A stretch of 64,000 nucleotides of DNA from Oxyruncus cristatus (taxonomy: Eukaryota > Chordata > Aves > Passeriformes > Cotingidae). The notes beneath the pieces are model-generated. The model worked only from the letters and a program-made list of their open reading frames with translations. It made no database searches and had not been told where the DNA came from. Every line of letters starts with the position of its first letter. The first letter of the stretch is position 1. The stretch is from contig VXAY01006832.1 in NCBI GenBank assembly GCA_013399855.1, positions 84,868 to 148,867 of the forward strand. Reading direction: 5' to 3'. Shown here in pieces: positions 58,390-64,000 of the stretch. The translations under genes and the position numbers were made by a program.

Positions 58390-60007
58390 GCTGTCGAATT
58401 TTCTATTTAGAGCCCCACCTCCTGGAGCAAAGACTTCCAGTCCTCATATTTTAAAGGAGAAATTCAGATAGACCTTAAAGATACAAAAACCAGAAGTACT
58501 ACCAAAATTACGCTTTTCTACCCTCATGGATTCTGGATGTTGAGAGCTGATTACAGAGAACTGCACAGATGCTTTGCACAGCCCTATAAAGAGAAGGCAG
58601 CAGAGAATCCATCTCTGAAGATGGGAAGATAAATTTGTTATAATCTGGTAAAGACCAGATCTTCAAGGGATATAGATTTATAGAGGAACTTTGAAGATGT
58701 TACCTGCCTGTTGACTTAGAAACACATGATGCAAACATGTAATTGTAAATTCAAGTAAAGAACATAAACATAAATATAAAACAAAATAACTGGGTTTTTA
58801 AAACAAAAACATTTGTTCTGCAGTCTTGTAGTGCACACATTGCATTGCCATGCACAAAGATTAAAGAGAAATCTGACAGAACCCAGAAGATACGAAATCA
58901 CTGGAAAGTTATTCAAAATTTGGGTACCTGGTAAGGACTATTCTGCCTCGTGACTTCACAAAGCCAATAGAAAGCACAAATACTGGCCACAATTAAAAAT
59001 GGACATGACTCAGTAGCGAAAGCATCTTCAGGCTCACATAGTTTGGTTAAAAAGAAGAGGGGGAAGAAACAGAAGTCATAATTAACAAAGTATTTGGATT
59101 TCAACTGCTCAAGCTACACCTGGGTTGTATCAGCCTTGTGACAGTAGAATCCACCACCACCACACCTTTGTTACAGTTGGAAGACTATTTTTATAACTTT
59201 CTAAACTGCAGTATCAACTATTAAATGAATCAAAATTGAAAATTATTCTGGGCATTGTTCTACCAAGTTACATTTCACAGCATTTTCCTGACTTGAATGT
59301 CCTGAGGTCACTTATCCTTTATAATGGAAGAGAAATTATGCAGCATCTTTCCCGATACATTAAAGTCTTGATAATAAAAGGTCTGCCAGAACCCAGCACA
59401 CATTTACAAATAACAACAGCCAATCACCTCCTCAAAACACAACCATGTTTTAGCTGTACCTTATTTTCAATTCCTAATGAACAGGACACAGAAGTTGTTA
59501 TTCAGAAGATTATTTAGCTGGGAATGGCCCCTGGGAGAAGAAGGATTACCAGAAGCCACTGAAAGGTGACAGGGCCAAGGTTCTGGGAAGGGAGTCTGAG
59601 GCAATGCACCAGCAACATCACAGAGCCTCAAGTGAGGCTCAGGGAGGACACAGGAAACACCAAGGCAAGGGCCATGTTTCTCTACCTTAGGCACTACCAG
59701 AACAGTTCAAGAGCAGAAAATCAGAAAGGTTGCAGCATCTGTCACTGGCAGCCCACTCCTTTCTGCTGGGAGTTCTGCTGACAACCAGGGAATCCCAGCA
59801 CCCCACCCCACTGCCACAATCCTGGGAAAGGGACAAAGCCCAAGGAGCAATTCATCAACAGCTCCTGGCAGCCACCTCCACCAGGAAACTCCTATCGAAA
59901 TCCCAGCAAAAACTTGCCAACCTTTCCTCCCTGAGGCTTCTCCTTGGGATTTTGCTGCCTGTGGAAGCAAAGGCGGAAGAGGCTGCAGTCCCATAACTTG
60001 ATTAGAA

Positions 60008-60490
60008 CCACAGAATATCTCAAGTTGGAAGGCACCCACGAGGATCACTGAGTCCAACCTCCTGCTCCTCACAGGACCACCTAACACTAAACCACATGAC
60101 TGAGAGCACCAACCAGACCCTCCCTGAACTCTGACAGGTTTAGTGCCCTGACCACTTCTCTGGGGAGTTTGTTCCAGTGCCCAACCACCCTCGGCGAATC
60201 AGCTTTTCCTACTGTCCAATCTGAACCTCCCCTGATGCAGCTTCATTCCATTTCCTTGTGTCCTATGGCCAGTCACCAGAGAGAGGAGAGCAGCAGCTTC
60301 TCCTCTGCTGACCCCCTTGAGGAAGCTGCGATGGGGTCACCCCTCACCCTTCTCTTCTCCAAGCTGAACAAAGCAAGCGACCTCAGCTGCTCCTCCTAAG
60401 CCTTGTCCTCGAGACATTTCGCCATCTTTGGTGCCCTGCTCTGGATACACTCTAATAGCTTGATGTCCTTCTTGTATCGAGGCACCCATG
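60008..60490 (-). mobile_element. CR1 LINE, 3' part (~480 bp)
   Basis: The plus strand reads, in order, the reverse complement of the CR1 3' end (CAAGTTGGAAGGCACCCACG, GAGTCCAACCTCCTGCTC) and more internal CR1 sequence (GGGGAGTTTGTTCCAGTGCC, CACTCTAATAGCTTGATGTC). The element is inserted in minus orientation, diverged and 5'-truncated. Confidence 0.95.
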
Positions 60491-61344
60491 GTGCCTTTTG
60501 ATTGACACAGAACTACTGATAGAGCACGTGTGTCCTGCGCCCTCTTCAACAATGACCATCTCACCACTCCCAGATTTCACCAAAAGTGTAGCCATTCCTG
60601 GAGAACCTCTTAGAATCACTGGGTATTTACCTCACCAAAGCACCCATCTGAACCGGGTCAAGTGCCAGCAGAGGCAGCATTTAGAGCACAGCAGGCCTGG
60701 CTCTGAAATTCCTGTGCAGACCAGCAGGCCAGATCAATAGAAACAAAACCTGAGTCAGAGCAGACACAATAAATCCCACATTATTGTCTGAAGAGGCACA
60801 AAACATTCTCCTGATGGGCTACCCAGATGACTAGAACAGGCATGGTATCTGCACTACTGCAGAATCTGACCCAGCAAATCAGAGGCATTGAGAATGGGAG
60901 TCCAACGTGTCACCTTACAGCGATGCACTGGACAGCATCAGAATGCAACTGTTTTAAATAATACACCTAGTTCATTTTTTTCCTTACGAGAGTTGAAATT
61001 AAACTTCTAAAATATGTAATTCTCTATGTTCCCAACCTATAGGGTATGATCAGCATCTTTTATATACTTGCATTCCCAGCAAAACCAGGAGACAGTCTAC
61101 AAATGAGTATTCAGTGCCATAACGTAGCAAAAATGCAGGATCTAGATCTGACCTGAGTAGCCATAATGAAACTGAGGGACAGCAATCCGGTAATTTCAGC
61201 ATAAATTGCACACCAGCCCAAGAGGCAGGTTTCATCCATCAATGGCTGTGAAAAAGGCATTGCACGTACAAAGAGATGCATCCTGCGGGGTCCGTGTTCG
61301 CAAGCGAGAACAGAATGTCTTCACACACACCACGGCAGCCCTGA

Positions 61345-62230
61345 CAGCGCCGGACACGCACAGGTGCCATTGCGAGCATCCCGCTGGGCAGGGAGCCTTG
61401 TGCACGGCCGTGCGAGCGGCGGGGCGGCCACAGATGCTCCGCGAGTGCGAACGAGCGCGGGGAGCNNNNNNNNNNNNNNNNNNNNNNNNNNNNNNNNNNN
61501 NNNNNNNNNNNNNNNNNNNNNNNNNNNNNNNNNNNNNNNNNNNNNNNNNNNNNNNNNNNNNNNNNNNNNNNNNNNNNNNNNNNNNNNNNNNNNNNNNNNN
61601 NNNNNNNNNNNNNNNNNNNNNNNNNNNNNNNNNNNNNNNNNNNNNNNNNNNNNNNNNNNNNNNNNNNNNNNNNNNNNNNNNNNNNNNNNNNNNNNNNNNN
61701 NNNNNNNNNNNNNNNNNNNNNNNNNNNNNNNNNNNNNNNNNNNNNNNNNNNNNNNNNNNNNNNNNNNNNNNNNNNNNNNNNNNNNNNNNNNNNNNNNNNN
61801 NNNNNNNNNNNNNNNNNNNNNNNNNNNNNNNNNNNNNNNNNNNNNNNNNNNNNNNNNNNNNNNNNNNNNNNNNNNNNNNNNNNNNNNNNNNNNNNNNNNN
61901 NNNNNNNNNNNNNNNNNNNNNNNNNNNNNNNNNNNNNNNNNNNNNNNNNNNNNNNNNNNNNNNNNNNNNNNNNNNNNNNNNNNNNNNNNNNNNNNNNNNN
62001 NNNNNNNNNNNNNNNNNNNNNNNNNNNNNNNNNNNNNNNNNNNNNNNNNNNNNNNNNNNNNNNNNNNNNGGCCGGGAGCGCCCCGGCACCGCCAGCGCTG
62101 CCCGCCCGCCCAGGGGCCGCGGCCCTCGGGCCACAGCGAGGGCCACGCGAGGCGTCCGCAGCCCTCGCGGCCCCAGGCCGGAGCTCGCCCTGGCCTTGCG
62201 ACCACCCAGCGACACCCCTCGTCACTGGTC
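61345..62230. promoter_or_regulatory. CpG island, probable JAKMIP2 promoter, interrupted by an assembly gap
   Basis: Both sides of the gap (61,345-61,465 and 62,070-62,230) are very GC-rich with dense CpG, in contrast to AT-richer flanks. The island lies 20.4 kb upstream of the JAKMIP2 start-codon exon, which needs an upstream non-coding exon. Assignment to JAKMIP2 is inference; it could also serve the unidentified ORF at 58.0-58.4 kb. The transcription start is probably in the gap. Confidence 0.6.
61466..62069. other. Assembly gap (604 N)
   Basis: Unsequenced bases in the centre of the CpG island. Extreme GC content probably caused the drop-out. Open frames that run through it have no meaning. 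Confidence 1.
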
Positions 62231-62254
62231 TCCCCTTGGACGGCGAGCTGATGG

Positions 62255-62470
62255 CTACAACTCTTGGAATGTGACCATCCAGCTCATTCCATACCCACCC
62301 ATCGCAGCCATGTCTCTGCAGCACAGAGCCAAGGACACTGTGCAGGTCAGTTTCAGGTGCTTTGCCCGAGTCCAGGTCAATGACATCAGTCACTCTTCCC
62401 TTACCCCCCAACACATTAACCCACAATGGAGGCCACCAAGTTCATCAGGCACAATTTGCCCTTAATAATT
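62255..62470 (-). mobile_element. CR1 LINE fragment from the reverse-transcriptase ORF
   Basis: The plus strand matches the reverse complement of the CR1 reverse-transcriptase C-terminal region: TGCTTTGCCCGAGTCCAGGT, CAATGACATCAGTCACTCTT, then CCACCAAGTTCATCAGGCAC and ATTTGCCC. It has small indels and is not coding now. It abuts the CpG island. Confidence 0.88.
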
Positions 62471-63626
62471 TTACAAAGGGTCTCATCCATATCCTCAGGT
62501 TTCCATAGAATAGTTAGGAGAGTGTTTGCAAAATACAATCAAGATCCACTTGTTCTGTTTAAAACCATCTTCTGTAGAAATGCTGGTTCGATGGGTGCTA
62601 TGGAGCAGTAATTTCTAGGGATGCCCAAACGAAGAACCTGGGATCCCTCTGCTCCATGCTCATGCATTGCAGAGAGGGCCCAGGGTGACCCATAGGTTTC
62701 TGACGTGCCCACCTGTACCACTAGTCTCATGAAGCACAGGAAGCTATGGCTAAATGGCAAAGGGCTTTTAAAATGCTTTGTCCTGGATTAAAATCACGCC
62801 ACAGCCAGAAATAAGGCTGTAATAAATTTAGAGACCTGAACAAGGACAACACTCTGAAACAAAAGCATAATTATCTGTTTGCCTCCTTAACAAAATGATC
62901 CACTATGGTTCATCCAATTCCATTTGCTACAGTACACATGAAAGCTGCACCATGAAAGAAGCCCGAGGACAGTAACTTCATCGTTAGTTTTTTAATTGTA
63001 CCATCCCGTTGGCTGCTTTTCTACTGAAAGCCAAAATTATCTGTCAGATGCACTGACAGAACATCAGACAGCTGTCACCTGTGGCTACTTGGGACTCCTC
63101 TGATACTTGTCAATCCTTCAACATAGACATGGCACCTATATAAGTGCCTATTCTATTGCTTTAGTGAAACATCTCCCATGTTGTTAAAGCCATGAAGTAG
63201 CCAAGCAGGTAACAGTCTCTGATGAGGACAGCAGTTGTATCACTATGAGGTCATCCAAAGAAATGCAGTAAAGACCAGAGGTCACGGGGCAGAATCAAAC
63301 TTCAGATATATTTTAACTTCAGCAGACAAGCCCTTTCCAATGCCCCAGTCAGCAGTCCTGTATACTGGCACATGTCTGCCCTCTAACTGGAATGATGAGC
63401 CGAGAAGTAGAGCAGGTTCACACGTTCTCAGCACAGGCACTTTCACATCGGCTGCCCCCTTTGCCCATTGGGGCACATCTGTCTTCAGCTGTGGGCTCTG
63501 CCAACTCCTGCCCTTCATGGGAGGGCAGCAACCAAAGGAGGAATTTCCCTAGAAAAAAGTGGTTACACGTCCCATCTGCAACATCACATCCAACGCACGG
63601 GTCAGAGGTATCAGCACTGTTCACGT
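62471..63626. other. 3' UTR or intergenic DNA between CpG island and terminal exon
   Basis: No coding exon is supported. The right part is probably the 3' UTR of the minus-strand gene ending at 63,627. A minus-strand ATTAAA at 62,991-62,996 is a possible poly(A) signal. Confidence 0.45.
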
Positions 63627-63797
63627 TCACGGCGTCACAGAGGACAGATTGAGCGGGGAGACACGACGGGTGGGAGTGTTGTTGGCTGACAGTGACGCAG
63701 GGAGGAATAAGGGAGCAGGAACATCTGTGGATGATGTTTCTCCTTGGTTGCGAAGCTGTAAGATCTGCCGCAGCAGGGCCTTTCCCTCTTCTCTAGT
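63627..63797 (-). CDS. Terminal coding exon of an unidentified minus-strand gene (partial)
   Basis: A TTTCAG acceptor at 63,798 is followed by 56 codons and TGA. The peptide starts with an amphipathic helix, TREEGKALLRQILQLRNQ, and ends in a Ser/Pro/Thr-rich tail, TPTRRVSPLNLSSVTP. Its composition and the clean acceptor make a real exon likely, but the frame across the acceptor is unconfirmed and I do not recognise the gene. The next exon would lie in the intron DNA to the right or beyond the window. In mammals the genes upstream of JAKMIP2 are SPINK family members; this exon is not SPINK-like. Confidence 0.5.
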   Translation of the reverse strand, partial: TREEGKALLRQILQLRNQGETSSTDVPAPLFLPASLSANNTPTRRVSPLNLSSVTP

Positions 63798-64000
63798 CTG
63801 AAATTCATTTGTAGAAAACAAAACAATGCACTTATGAATGGGTGGTTTCTGGGTCAAATTCAGTATGTAAGCAGTGTAAGTTACAGTAGTTTGTCATTCT
63901 GTAAGGCTTCAAGCTATAAAAACCATCCTCATTTCTTTTCTCTTCTGCTCCTTAAAAACATTTAGGTATGCAACTTTTTTTGCTTTTTGTCCTTCCTCCT
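63798..64000 (-). other. Intron of the unidentified gene at the right edge
   Basis: AT-rich DNA with no supported exon, expected to be intron if the terminal exon call is right. Confidence 0.4.

Noticed and set aside
61206..62465. Open frames of 294-419 codons on both strands
   Set aside because: They exist only because the 604-base gap is translated as unknown residues; the real parts are short, CpG-island sequence or CR1.

Overview
This is vertebrate nuclear DNA, most likely from a bird. It contains one large spliced gene, long non-coding stretches, CpG islands beside GC-rich assembly gaps, and several CR1 retrotransposon pieces of the kind that dominate avian genomes. Bacterial features (operons, CRISPR, insertion sequences) are absent.

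The main gene is on the minus strand. It is a complete coding set for JAKMIP2 (Janus kinase and microtubule interacting protein 2, also called NECC1), with 20 coding exons between 40,906 (start codon) and 23,638 (stop codon). I resolved every exon from its splice sites and from continuity with the family. The joined frame is 820 codons plus stop, every intron is phase 0, and all introns begin GT and end AG. The coding part spans only about 17.3 kb. The protein is almost entirely coiled coil and ends in a separate 16-residue hydrophobic exon. A non-coding 5' exon must lie further right, because an acceptor sits 10 nt before the start codon. The CpG island around 61.35-62.23 kb, interrupted by a 604-base gap, is the best promoter candidate. 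A strong donor 22 nt after the stop codon suggests a further 3' UTR exon to the left, possibly ending near the poly(A) signal at 14.21 kb.

Layout from left to right. 1-330: GC-rich CpG island at the window edge, probably the promoter of a neighbouring gene. 0.3-13.2 kb: intergenic, with a small CR1 piece. 13.2-14.06 kb: a GGTCACTC minisatellite with an 85-bp higher-order repeat. 14.2-23.6 kb: 3' flank or 3' UTR of JAKMIP2. 23.6-40.9 kb: JAKMIP2 coding exons. 40.9-61.3 kb: probable first intron and upstream DNA, with a solo LTR (47.8-48.5 kb), a 36-bp minisatellite (56.5 kb), a candidate small membrane-protein ORF (58.0-58.4 kb) and a CR1 copy (60.0-60.5 kb). 61.3-62.25 kb: CpG island with the gap. 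62.25-62.47 kb: CR1 fragment. 63.63-63.80 kb: the last coding exon of a second minus-strand gene that I could not identify.

I found no convincing new multi-gene system. The items most worth checking are the higher-order minisatellite, the all-phase-0 exon structure with its isolated membrane-tail exon and post-stop intron, the unidentified membrane-protein ORF, and the unidentified terminal exon.
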